NCBI GenBank assembly: GCA_018894105.1
Contig: CM032123.1
Location: forward strand, 25,335,744-25,399,743
DNA from: Jacaranda mimosifolia
Taxonomy: Eukaryota > Streptophyta > Magnoliopsida > Lamiales > Bignoniaceae
Direction: 5' to 3'
Length of the DNA: 64,000 nt
In this document: in pieces, positions 26,201 to 36,500 of the stretch
Layout: each line of letters opens with the position of its first letter
Numbering within the stretch: position 1 is the stretch's first letter
Notes under the pieces: model-generated
What the model saw: only the letters and a program-made list of their open reading frames with translations
What the model was told of the DNA's origin: nothing
Databases searched by the model: none
Program-made: the position numbers and the translations under genes

Positions 26201-28010
26201 ATTAGAAGAACACCTGTAGTATAAAACTAAAATAATAGATTCGGATAATTGAAGTACAAGTTTACATAAAATGAAGTACAACTTTGAAACACTTGAAGTA
26301 TAAAATCTTAGTAATTGCAGTATAATTTTAGATAAAGTGAAGTACAATTTCAAAACTCCTGAAGTAGAAAACCTTAGCAATTTCAGTACAAAGCTTAAAT
26401 AGTAGATTCAGATAACTGAAGTATAAGTTTAGATAAAATGAAGTATAATTTCATGGCACCTGAAATATAGAACTTCAATGAATAGAGTATAGGTTTAGGT
26501 TAAATGAAGTATAATTTCAGAAAATAGAAGTACAATTTTATATATAAAAAGAAGTATAATTTCATAACACTTGAAGTATAAGTCCTTAGCAATTGCAGTA
26601 CGATTTTGGATAATCCATTAGTAGAACACTTGTAGTATAAAACTAAAATAATAGATTCGGATAATTGAAGTACAAGTTTACATAAAATGAAGTACAATTT
26701 CGAAACACTTAAAGTATAAAATCTTAGCAATTGCAGTATAATTTTAGATAAAGTGAAGTACAATTTCAAAACTCCTGAAGTATAAAACCTTAGCAATTGC
26801 AGTACAAAGCTTAAATAATAGGTTCAGATAACTAAAGTACAAGTTTAGATAAAATGAAGTACAATTTCAGAACACCTGAAATATAGAACTTCAATGAAAA
26901 GAGTACAGGTTTAGGTAAAATGAAGTATAATTTCAAAAAATAGAAGTACAATTTTATATAAAAAAAAAGAAGTATAATTTCAGAACACTTGAAGTATAAG
27001 TCCTTAGCAATTGCAGTACGATTTTGGATAATCTATTAGTAGAACACCTGAAATATAAAACTTAAATTATAGATTCAGATAATTGAAGTACAAGTTTAGA
27101 TAAAATGAAGTACAATTTTGAAACACTTGAAATATAAAACCTTAGAAATTGCAGTAAAATTTTAGATTCAGATAACTGAAGTACGAGTTTAGATAAAATG
27201 AAGTACAATTTCAGAACACTTGAAATATAGAACTTCAATGAATAAAATACAGGTTTAAGTAAAATGAAGTATAATTTTAGAAAAAAAAAGTACAATTTTA
27301 TATAGAAAGAAGTACAATTTTGGAACACTTGAATTATAAGTCCTTAGCAATTGCAGTACGATTTTGGATAATCCATTAGTAGAACACCTGAAGTATAAAA
27401 CTTAAATAATAGATAAAGATAATTGAAGTACAAGTTTAGATAAAATGAAGTACAATTTCAGAACACTTGAAGTATAGAACTTCAATGAATAGAGTACAGG
27501 TTTAGGTAAACTTATGTAAAAAATGAAGTATAGTTTCAGAAAACAGAAGTTCAATTTTAAATAAAGTGAAGTACAATTTTAGAAGTCCTAAAGTATAAAA
27601 CCTTAACAATTGCAATACAATTTTTCATAATCCATTAATAGAATACTTGAAGTATAAAACTTAAATAATAGATTCAGATTGCTGAAGTACAAGTTTAGGT
27701 AAAATGAAGTACAATTTCAGAAAACCAAAAGTATAATTTTAGATAGAAGACGTTCAGTTTGGGAACACTTTTAAGTATAAACCGCTAGAAGTTGCAGTAC
27801 AATTTTGGATAATCCATTAGTATAACACTTGAAGTATAAAACTTACATAATAGACGACAATTTTGTGAGATGAAGTACAATTTTAATTTTAGTGAAGTAT
27901 AATGTAGAACGCTCCAAGTAGAGAAAGATTTTCAAATAAATAGAGTACTATTTCAAAACACTTCAAGTACAAAACTTTACAAACTATAGTACAGTTTAGA
28001 TTTTGTAGAA
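23235..28010 (-). repeat. Higher-order tandem array in the transposase intron (array 4, copy B)
   Basis: The array fills 4.8 kb. Equivalent points recur at 24063, 24486 and 24909 (423 bp apart) and at 25964, 26380 and 26796 (416 bp apart). The higher-order unit is thus about 416-423 bp, composed of shorter related units. Shared phrases are CTTAGCAATTGCAGTAC, TTTTGGATAATCCATTAG, TAGATAAAATGAAGTACAA and CAGAACACTTGAAGTATA. The long open frames seen in this interval are by-products of the repeats. Confidence 0.9.
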
Positions 28011-28013
28011 GTA

Positions 28014-28313
28014 TTACCTTAAAACATCACTGCTCTTCTTTGCACTGCTGCTTGATTCATCCTTTCGATTTACCAAGATATCATCAATATTCATCTTTAA
28101 TGTCAAATGCAGGAAGACCATATTCATGGCATCGTCATCATCAGTCAAAGTCACGTACAATCTTTGATGTGGAACTATGTATTGCAAACTGAAGAGCTCA
28201 GCATTGATTTCACTCCATTTTCTTGCGAGATTAATGTACATGTCCATTAAAGTCATACCATCCTTAATTGACATTATATGGAGCTCGTCTTTGTAGTGAA
28301 AACTCCCCAACAC
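28014..28313 (-). pseudogene. MULE transposase N-terminal exon (copy B)
   Basis: The likely start is the ATG opening MSIKDGMTLMDMYINLARKW. The exon continues with WSEINAELFSLQYIVPHQRL and ends SSDVLR before the donor GTAATA. It is a single clean frame. It is separated by the 4.8-kb array intron from the rest of the transposase. Because the downstream exons are broken, it is marked as part of a pseudogene. Confidence 0.65.
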
Positions 28314-28589
28314 TTAATTGAACACTCCTGTTTCAATACTGGTTCACATTGTCAGACAAATACAAGAAACTCAGAATAACTGAGAACAAGAAGAAGAAGA
28401 AACCCAAAAATGATGAAAATAAAAAGAGAAGAAGACAATGCAGATGTCGGGTTGGTGGTTGTTGGCTCCAAAGATTATTCTCGCTCCCGCCGTGGAGCTT
28501 GTTGCATTTTCTATTTCTGGTAATGAAAGTACATATGCTAGGGTTTACTGTTTGCTTGTGTAGATGATGAATAAGTGAAAAACAAATGA

Positions 28590-28746
28590 ATGAAAAATAT
28601 TATACTTAAGGGCATTTTTGTCAAATCAAGTGAGTAGGGAGTAATCTCTAAAGTTTTAACAAAACTAGGGAACTTATTCTAAAACAAATCAAGTGGGGAC
28701 TAATCACAAAATTTTGAAAGTGCTTTTGGTAGTTTTAAATAAGTGG
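28590..28746. repeat. Right terminal inverted repeat of MULE copy B
   Basis: It contains TTAAGGGCATTTTTGTCAAA, GGGAGTAATCTCTAAAGTTT, AAAACTAGGGAACTTATTC and AAATCAAGTGGGGACTAATC. The last block is the complement of the left-end GATCAGTCCCC block. Confidence 0.7.
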
Positions 28747-28960
28747 ATATAATGGTAAACTTAATGTCAATTATTTTATAAAAAAATTCCTAAATAGATA
28801 AAATCATTATATTAATTCTATATTTTTCTGTTCAGTAATAGATAAAGTTAATCATTTAACTTTTATTTCTTATTATATTTTAAATTTTTATATTTTATCT
28901 ATCATTTAACATTTACTTTTTATTCATACATAAGGAATTATATATAAATATACATATTTA
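28747..28960. repeat. Continuation of the interrupted CACTA tandem repeat
   Basis: ATATAATGGTAAACTTAATG, then AAATCATTATATTAATTC and ATCTATCATTTAACATTTAC, match the 306-bp units at 13072 and 13378 in register. This shows that the MULE split a repeat unit. Confidence 0.8.
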
Positions 28961-29385
28961 TATGGTAGTGATATTTAAATATCTAAAAATTAAATAATTA
29001 ATATTCAAAAATTCATTTTAAAATAAAATTATTATTAAAAACACAGTATAGTATAATATAATATAATACAATACAATATAATATAATATAATATAACACT
29101 AAACGGTTATCAATAATCAAAATATTTTTTAAACATAATAAATAAGCTTTAAGATTAAAATTTGAGATTGAAGATTAAAATTTAAAAATTTAAAAATTAA
29201 ATTAAAAATAAGATATTATATTTAAAATAAAATTTTTAAAATTTAATATCCAAAAAATATCTTACACAAACCCTAAATTTTATTCATCCTCTTCACTCCT
29301 CACATTAGGTAACTCCTCCTCCTCCTCCTCCTCCTCCTCCTCATCTCCTTAACTTTAGTTTTATTTTTATTTTTTTCACTTAATT
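28961..29385. repeat. AT-rich CACTA interior with (CTC)n microsatellite
   Basis: A (TATAA)n-like stretch lies at 29048-29093 and a run of about eleven CTC units at 29309-29342. The remainder is A/T-rich without a coding frame. Confidence 0.6.
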
Positions 29386-29540
29386 CGCCGACAGCAAAGT
29401 TGCTAGTCGCGGGAGCCAACTGACCCCGCGAGGCCTCGCATGGTCACGCGAGGCAAGAGGCTATAGCTGCGGGAGACCTTGCACAGCCAGTGGCTAGCGG
29501 CCACAAGGCCTCGCACAACGGCTAATTGGATGCCGCCTCT
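29386..29540. other. GC-rich island inside the AT-rich CACTA element
   Basis: About 155 bp with repeated CGCGAGGC, GGCCTCGCA and GCGGGAG motifs stands out from its AT-rich surroundings. No reading frame or family was recognised. It could be a transposase-binding or captured segment. Confidence 0.45.
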
Positions 29541-30385
29541 AGATTTGTTTTAATTTTTTAAATTTTATATTAATTTTATTTTTGCCAATATTGCATGTTT
29601 GAAAATTTTTCGGCATTTGGATGTGTTGGTTACTTCAAAAGGGTTTTTTTTTTTGCTTATCATTTTATATATTATGTATTAGATTATGGTTTAACAATAT
29701 TGCATTTATATTTAATTATGCGTTAGATTTTGTTAAATTTACATTTTGTGAATTATATGTTCGATTGGGATTTGAGTTATATGTTGGATTTATATTGAAT
29801 TATATGTTGGTTTATAATGAGATGTATGTTTGATTATATTGAATTTATATTTTGTAAATTATGTGTTTAATTAAGTTGAGTTATCTAGTGGATTGATATT
29901 GATTATATATTAGTTTATTATATTGAGTGCATATTAGTTTAGTTTGTATTTCTATTACTCATGATCTTATTTTTATTTTTGTTGTAATATTGTATATTTG
30001 GAGAACATTGGCCAACTTCCTTTTCTCATTTCTTTTATAATTTTTTTATCTTTAATTATTCTAATTTTATTTTATTGTGTTATATTGCAAGTTTGGATAT
30101 GTCAAGATGTTGGAATTACGTGTAAATTTTTATATAGAGTTTGTATTATATTGTATTTTGTACTATATATTAGATTTATTGTAATATAAATTATACTTTT
30201 AGATTTATAATGTTAATTTGATTCTTGTTAAGGAGAATGAATTTTTCTAGAGTTTGTTGTATTTATTGAGTTTAACGTATTTATTTATTGTGAATTATTA
30301 TTATTTGGGCATTGCAATTTAGAATAAGGATGCATAATTTTTTTTGTTGATTATAGGTATCAATTTGGTATATGATGCATAATTT
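29541..30385. other. AT-rich CACTA interior
   Basis: T-rich sequence with weak periodicity (TTATATGTT, TATATTGAATT) and short chance frames was seen. No gene was recognised. Confidence 0.5.
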
Positions 30386-30587
30386 TTTATTTTTTTTTTA
30401 ATTTGCAATGGAAATTTCCGTCCGAAAATTTTTTTTAAACAAATTGCAATTTTGCGATGGACAGCAAATCCATCGCGAAATTGCAACAAACAGTTTCCAT
30501 AGCAAAAATGACACCTCAAATCTATCGCAAAATTCATCGCAAAACTCTTGACAAAAACCTTTGCGAATAGCAATTGTTTTAGCAGTG
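30386..30587. repeat. CACTA right terminal and subterminal repeats
   Basis: It contains TTGCAATGGAAATTTCCG, TTTTGCGATGGACAGCAAAT and ATCGCAAAATTCATCGCAAA, ending in GTTTTAGCAGTG. Motifs match the left terminus in inverted orientation. A CTT target duplication follows, in a (GTT)n run. Confidence 0.75.
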
Positions 30588-33350
30588 CTTCTTGTTGTTG
30601 TTGTTGTTGTTCTTTTTGATTGCTTTATCTGTTCTTTTAGAATTAAAATTATATGTAATCTATTCCTTATAGTTGTGTATTTATCATTTAATGATATATT
30701 TAGTCGATGTTCATTCAACATATGTACACCTTCTCTGTAGTATGTATAGTCAATTATGGTTACCTCCTGATATTTTTTTCACAAGTTCTTACACCTATCA
30801 TGCTTCTGTAACGAAAAAAGATAATATTAATTAAAATAAATGTTAAAAACTCATTTTTATTCTAGCATTATTATAACATGAAAATATTTTAGATATTTTA
30901 GTTCTTACACCAATGACCAACCAATCCAGATATTTACTAAATCATATATTTTAGATAAATTAGTTAGAAACAAATCATAATCTGGATTGGTGCTCTTTAA
31001 ATTAGTTGGTCACCTAGCTTTTTTGGCTTTGATGTGTGGGGTACAAAACCGGAAATTATCATCATCTCTTGCTCGGCTCGCTCATGGTCATGTATATATG
31101 CACAAAACAACGGTGGATCGACTAAGAGAGGTAACTATTGGAGCTTCTTTAAGTGGAATTGGGTCTATCCAAAAAGTTAAATGATCTAATGTTTAAATAT
31201 TATCCATATAATTTAGAGTGAATATGACATTTGCATTTATGATACTTTAAAAAAAAATTAAGATAATAAAATTTAACTAAGAATATACTACAAAACAAAG
31301 CTATCCATTAATTACAAAAGCAGCATTACAAATACATTTTCTTTCCAATTCTAAATATTATCATTATATAAAGAGCAAAATGATCATCTAATAAATTAGT
31401 AATTTGACTATATTCTTTTTTAAATCAAAGGCAAACTGGTCAATTCATAACATCTTTAATAAAAGAGGAACAAGAGTATTTAAGAAAGTAATTAGAAATT
31501 AGAAGATAAGTGCAACTACCCTAGAACTAAAAATTCGAATATTTGAAAGTGGATATATATTAGTATATACCTTCTAGTTCTCATTTGGTTATTGTTTGTA
31601 TACGAGTATCTATATCTTAGGGTATATGTATCTGAATCTTTTATTAGGTATAAAAAATGATTATCTGTGTCCGCATCCATTGAGTGTCATCCGAATAATT
31701 GAATATTTAGTATTCGAACTAATAATTCTAATACAGGTATATCATATGAATTTTTATGATCTGATGTTTGCATATTTATCCTATTCAATATCCAAATGTA
31801 TTATATCTAATATTTGCATTTATTCCAAATTCATTATATTTGTGCAAAAAGTAAAATTTTTACTGAAATTTATCCAATTTTTCAACTATTATCTAGCTTT
31901 AAAAGACTCAAACAATCCAAGATAATTGATACTGAAGTTTCAAATATCTACTAGCACAAGAATAAAAAAAAAATTAAAAAATTAAGTTGGCTGACAATGT
32001 AAACACTAGCAAACTCCTCATGCATTTTGGTTTACAATAATATAGACTTTTGTCAAAAAAATTTCATACATTGGCACTACAAATAAAAGTACCACTATAT
32101 CCATATTCACGTTAAATCATTTAGCAATGAATACGAATATGAAGGTATTTGAATATTTTCAAATGCGTCCACTGACTTGTAGCCCAATAGCATCAGTCTC
32201 TCTTATTATATGGGAGGTCTTATGTTGGACCCGAAATGAACGCGTTGTGCACTTTATATGCATTGTGTGTAGTTTATACTTCCATTTATTTGATTTGAGA
32301 ATAGAAAAATATTGATTTGTTGAAATAATAAAAATTTATTATTTGTAATGCTCTCTCTCTCTCTCTCAAAAAAAAAAAAAAAATTCAAATACAAATACAA
32401 ATAATATCCATCAATTTGAATTTGGATGAAGGTGGTTGATTACATATTAGGATATCTTTTACATACCTAAATTAACCTAGATTTAGTAATATAAAGGCAA
32501 TTTCATTAAATAATTATGATATATTTTTCATGTTTAGTAAATTGTGTATATTATGGTCATTTATTTCTTTAAACTATACAAAGATATAATTATTATTCTT
32601 TAACAAAAAAAGTTCAAGATTTGTTTAGATGATTACATAATTAATTGTTTAATTTAAATTCAAATTCAAAGTATTAATTTGTAGTTAAAACATTGTGTAA
32701 AATATAATTAGGTTAAAATAATCAAAGTGCTATTTTCATATTTGATACATAGTGTATATATGAAATTCCAATTACTTGAAGTTATTAATTTTTTTTTTAA
32801 TATAATGAAATAATCATTTACCCCAACCTTGCCATAGGATAATAATTAATTAAAAAAAATTATAGTTGAACTTTGGAATGCAAAATCCTCAAGACTCATT
32901 AGAAGCATTACATATAATGATACATCACAGAAGAGCAATTTTGTCCAAAAAATTTAATCCAGAAAGATAAGTGCCAAAGTTTTCAATTTATGGGCTGAAT
33001 GATATGTGTCAAATAGTTTTATTATAACTTCAACATGACAATGGATCCTATAGAGAAGATGAAGTATATTTACTTAACAAAACTCGAGTAATATCAATAC
33101 CCTTGCAAACGTAAAAGACATATATAGACCCAATGAAGTTAATTTATATAATATACATTGAATGAAATTTTATGAATTTAAATAAATAAAAGCATAATCT
33201 AAAATTTATAGAGTCGTCATTTCTACGAAACTCCTCTATGGAATGACCTAAATAGAATAATCAAAGCTTTTGGAATGTTGAAGAAGAAAAATAGTAGATA
33301 TGCAATTAATCATGTGTTCATCAAATCTAAAGCAAAACATATTAAAAGCA
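30588..33350. other. Intergenic, AT-rich, no gene recognised
   Basis: The stretch holds a (GTT)n run (30592-30612), a (CT)n plus poly-A run (32349-32383) and scattered short open frames without family resemblance. The end of the BAGP1 transcript probably lies in or just after its right part, but no clear poly-A signal was found. Confidence 0.5.
30914..31012. repeat. Inverted repeat, about 99 bp
   Basis: ACCAATCCAGAT (30920-30931) is the exact complement of ATCTGGATTGGT (30980-30991). An outer TGACCAA/TTGGTCA pair (30914-30920, 31006-31012) extends it with a bulge. It is probably a small transposon remnant. Confidence 0.45.
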
Positions 33351-33594
33351 AATTCGTTAGTTTGAGGGGGAAAATAAATACATCAGTTTTGTCAGTATAA
33401 CAACATGTATGTTAGATGTGTTTCCATGCGCATAGATCACAGGAAAGCACCATTTGTGCTCTGGCAAATTAACAGACAGGGTGCAAATACACAGTGAACG
33501 AGCGGGGCCACTCACAGGAAGGAAAGCAGCAAGTAACTTGAAAAACACATGCATCTGTATACTGGATGAACATTTAGAACTGTATCACCAGCCA

Positions 33595-36500
33595 TTATTC
33601 ACATTCTCGGATGATATCACTATTACAGCTCCTTGTCTTGATGTGCGAACGAGCTGCGTCTAACTTTATTTTGTAAACTTTCCTATTCTGCAACATTTCA
33701 TACCACAGTTGAATTTTGCATCAACTCTTAATAACAAGAAAACAAATGAAAAGGAATACATACATCGTCAACAGCAGCTGCTTTGATCTTAGATTGCAGC
33801 AGACACCATTTCTTGAAATATGCACCTGTAATGTATATTTACAAATTTCATTTGAATTAAATGAGTTTGTGCACAGTATAATGACTTCTAGAGCTTAAGA
33901 ATAAACATGCCGTCCTGAAGTATATGAAAGAGTAGGATGAAACAGTAGATCATTAATTTGTTTATATTAAAAATGAATTTTTATTGAGAAAGAAAGAGAG
34001 ATTGCAAGGAAGAGGACAAGAAATCCTCAAAAGCCACTAGAATAAGTTACAAAAATCCTCAATAGCCATCTCATGCAGACTGTTCTCCTTCAATGAAATG
34101 CATAGTACTACATCTGCGTGCGTACATAGATTACATGAATTCCACAATTCCCAACTAATATCCACCACTTTCCTTAAGTTTGATTATTTCAATTCAATTA
34201 TCATAACAACTGCAGTGTAATAGGATTTATTACACGTCAAACAAACAGATGATGTTTGTGAGCATCCTCCAAACTCTTAGGAAATCCTTCGCTTCTCTTC
34301 ACAATTTCTTTATCTTTATCAAATCCCTTTTCTCCCCATTCTTACAAAGGGGCAAAATGCTATCTTGCAGAAATTGAATGGTTCACACCAACTAAAAGTT
34401 TCAAAACTATCTTCATTAAATCCACTGGTCTACAGCCAATTCAACTAATTACATTACTCATGCATCAGGTTTTTCAGCATTCTGAGAAAACTAGGTTCAT
34501 TTTCAAGATTGAATTCGGTGAAAGCAATGGTCTCCCTATATTGAGAGAGAGAATTTGGCACTGCCAACATATATTATCACGTACAAATAGCTCCCACCTC
34601 CCAGTTGCTTAAGGCTCTAGTGAACTAGATAATGAAATAAATAATAAAATGAACCAAAAGAAAAGTAAAAAGAATGAAAAAATGAGACTGCACATATAGA
34701 AACCTGAAAAATAAACGAAGCTGTAGCCTGCAATCTTCATCAACTATGTGCATTTACTGTACATTAAACATTAATCTTCACTGCCCTAGTATTCTCTATG
34801 TCCTAGAGAGCTAGACAAAACTGAAAGAAAGGCCAATTATTGATGGTACGTAACACAGTTGCAGCCTAAGCCAAGCATTTGATTAAAGTGTTGAATAGAT
34901 TAAGAAAATAAACACTTTTAATGAGAGACAAAATGGTTTTCAGATTGGACGAGAGAGAGAGAGCATGACTGTGCAACATGATGCTAGTGAAAATAACAAG
35001 CACCAAAGCGAGAAATAAACTTCAGAAACTTATTAAAAGAAAAGCAAAAACTTACCAAATCTAATATCCAAGGCGCACGAGGACTCAGAGTTTGTCTCTA
35101 GCGACCATCTACAGTGGCCCTGATTCGCATGATATGCATTCAAAAACAAAATTCAAAAGAAAACAGGCATACAAACAGAGAGAGACTGAAGAAGTTTGAT
35201 TTTGCATAATCAGTTTTGAATTTCAGTAGCCAACCCTTAAGCTATAACTATCCAATTGTACATTTTGTTATATACTCTGATCAAAACATTATTGTCCGAC
35301 AACATCCAAAACCCCTTTACTTGGCACTAGGAAGGCTAATTCATGTTTCTCTTAGTCTAGTATACTAATGCTTTGACTTAACCAAAATTTACTTCACTCC
35401 AATTTCTAGAAGAAAGTAGGATTCCACTTCCTCCATGTGAGACTAGGAGCACATAAAATTTTAGTTCACCTCCCCCGTAGATTTTCTCTCCTCTCTTCAG
35501 AAAGTATGTTGTTGTTTCATTATTGAAAGTATTGTAAATTTGGTTAACCAAAAAGTTAATGATCTAAAGATGTGGTCGGATATATTTTGCTATCATCTTT
35601 ATTGTTTTATTTTCCTGCAAATTAAAATATTAATTTGAAAGCGTTGAACTAATTGCTGTCTTTGCACCTTTCTGTGCATTTCTTGCTGCAGACTTTAGAA
35701 GAGTTAGACCTTCTCAAATTCATTTTATTACTTTTGATTTCTATATCATTAACTAGATTTTCAACGAATGCCATAGAAGATGCTTGTTTGATAATCTTTT
35801 GAAAGACGTGGAACCAAATCATATAGAAACGATTGTATGCAAATTCTGATCACCTTTACCAAATCAGTGGAACTAAACCAGGTTTAAGTTACTCTAATTC
35901 TTAAGTTCTCCAAACAAAGCCTATTAGAATTTGCATACCTCAAAATACGATGCAAATGGGACACCCTCTGTCTGTTGCACAGTCTCAAACACCTATGAGA
36001 AAAATCAATTACATAATAAAAATATCAATAAATTAGTCCCACACTCCCACTAGACAAATAAATTTCAAGAAGCTATGTCATTAAAAGTTTAAGTATTACC
36101 AGTGTTTTCTTATCTGCTGACAGAACAGCATGTTGCCACTCTGTTACTGGTATATCAGGAGGGCACAGCGGAAAGTTACACAAGGTTCTATATGTAACTT
36201 CTCTGACTAGCCCATCGTATTCATCAGAGGCATGCCACTGACCCACCTGAAGTTAGACAATAGGACACTTGAGATCATTGATATAGAAATTAGTAATTTA
36301 CATTAATAAAATCATAAAAATACTATTAATTTCTAGTTTCTGTCAATACGCACACAATCACATGAAAAATCCTTCAAATTCTTTATATTTTGATTAAAGG
36401 ATCATATAATATCTAGGAAAAGCATGTTTTCTGACACCCAAGTCACTCAATTATCATTCCAACTTGTCTTGGTTGCGCACACATGAACTGATGTAGATTA

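Larger units (their letters stand above)
13963..28746 (+). mobile_element. MULE copy B (Kaonashi/CUMULE type), complete and degenerate
   Basis: The element is 14.8 kb. Its termini are imperfect inverted repeats: left TTAATTAGAAAAAACTCCC and right (read on -) CCACTTATTTAAAACTACC. Both are followed by a block with GTGATCAGTCCCC (left) or GTGATTAGTCCCC (right), then an ACTCCC block. The flanks show a 9-bp duplication, ATACAACGG at 13954-13962 and ATATAATGG at 28747-28755, differing only by two C/T changes. The duplicated site lies in a CACTA tandem repeat whose uninterrupted copies (near 13072 and 13378) show the empty site. Gene content in order: an N-terminal DUF1985-like and Ulp1 gene on +, then a MURA transposase on -, with four tandem arrays between exons. 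All genes are broken. Confidence 0.85.
9465..30587. mobile_element. Non-autonomous CACTA element with two nested insertions
   Basis: The left terminus begins CACTACTAAAAAAACTG. The right terminus, read on the - strand, begins CACTGCTAAAACAATTG, matching at 14 of 17 positions. Both termini are followed by several hundred bases of subterminal repeats on the theme GCGATGG/GCAACGG. The element is flanked by a perfect 3-bp duplication, CTT at 9462-9464 and CTT at 30588-30590, as expected for the CACTA (En/Spm) superfamily. After removing the solo LTR (3.04 kb) and MULE copy B (14.8 kb), about 3.3 kb remains as the original element. No TNPD/transposase_21 coding sequence was found, so it must have relied on a partner. 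The element's interior is AT-rich with its own internal tandem repeats. Confidence 0.8.

Noticed and set aside
23818..27328. Repeated open frames of about 90-100 codons (LRFYTSSVLKLYF type) on the - strand
   Set aside because: They recur at the array period and come from AGTACAA/AGTATAA repeats read in a fixed frame. There is no family resemblance or splice context.
600..28010. CRISPR-like regular arrays
   Set aside because: The units are directly contiguous, degenerate tandem repeats with no constant-repeat/unique-spacer structure, and the genome is a plant.
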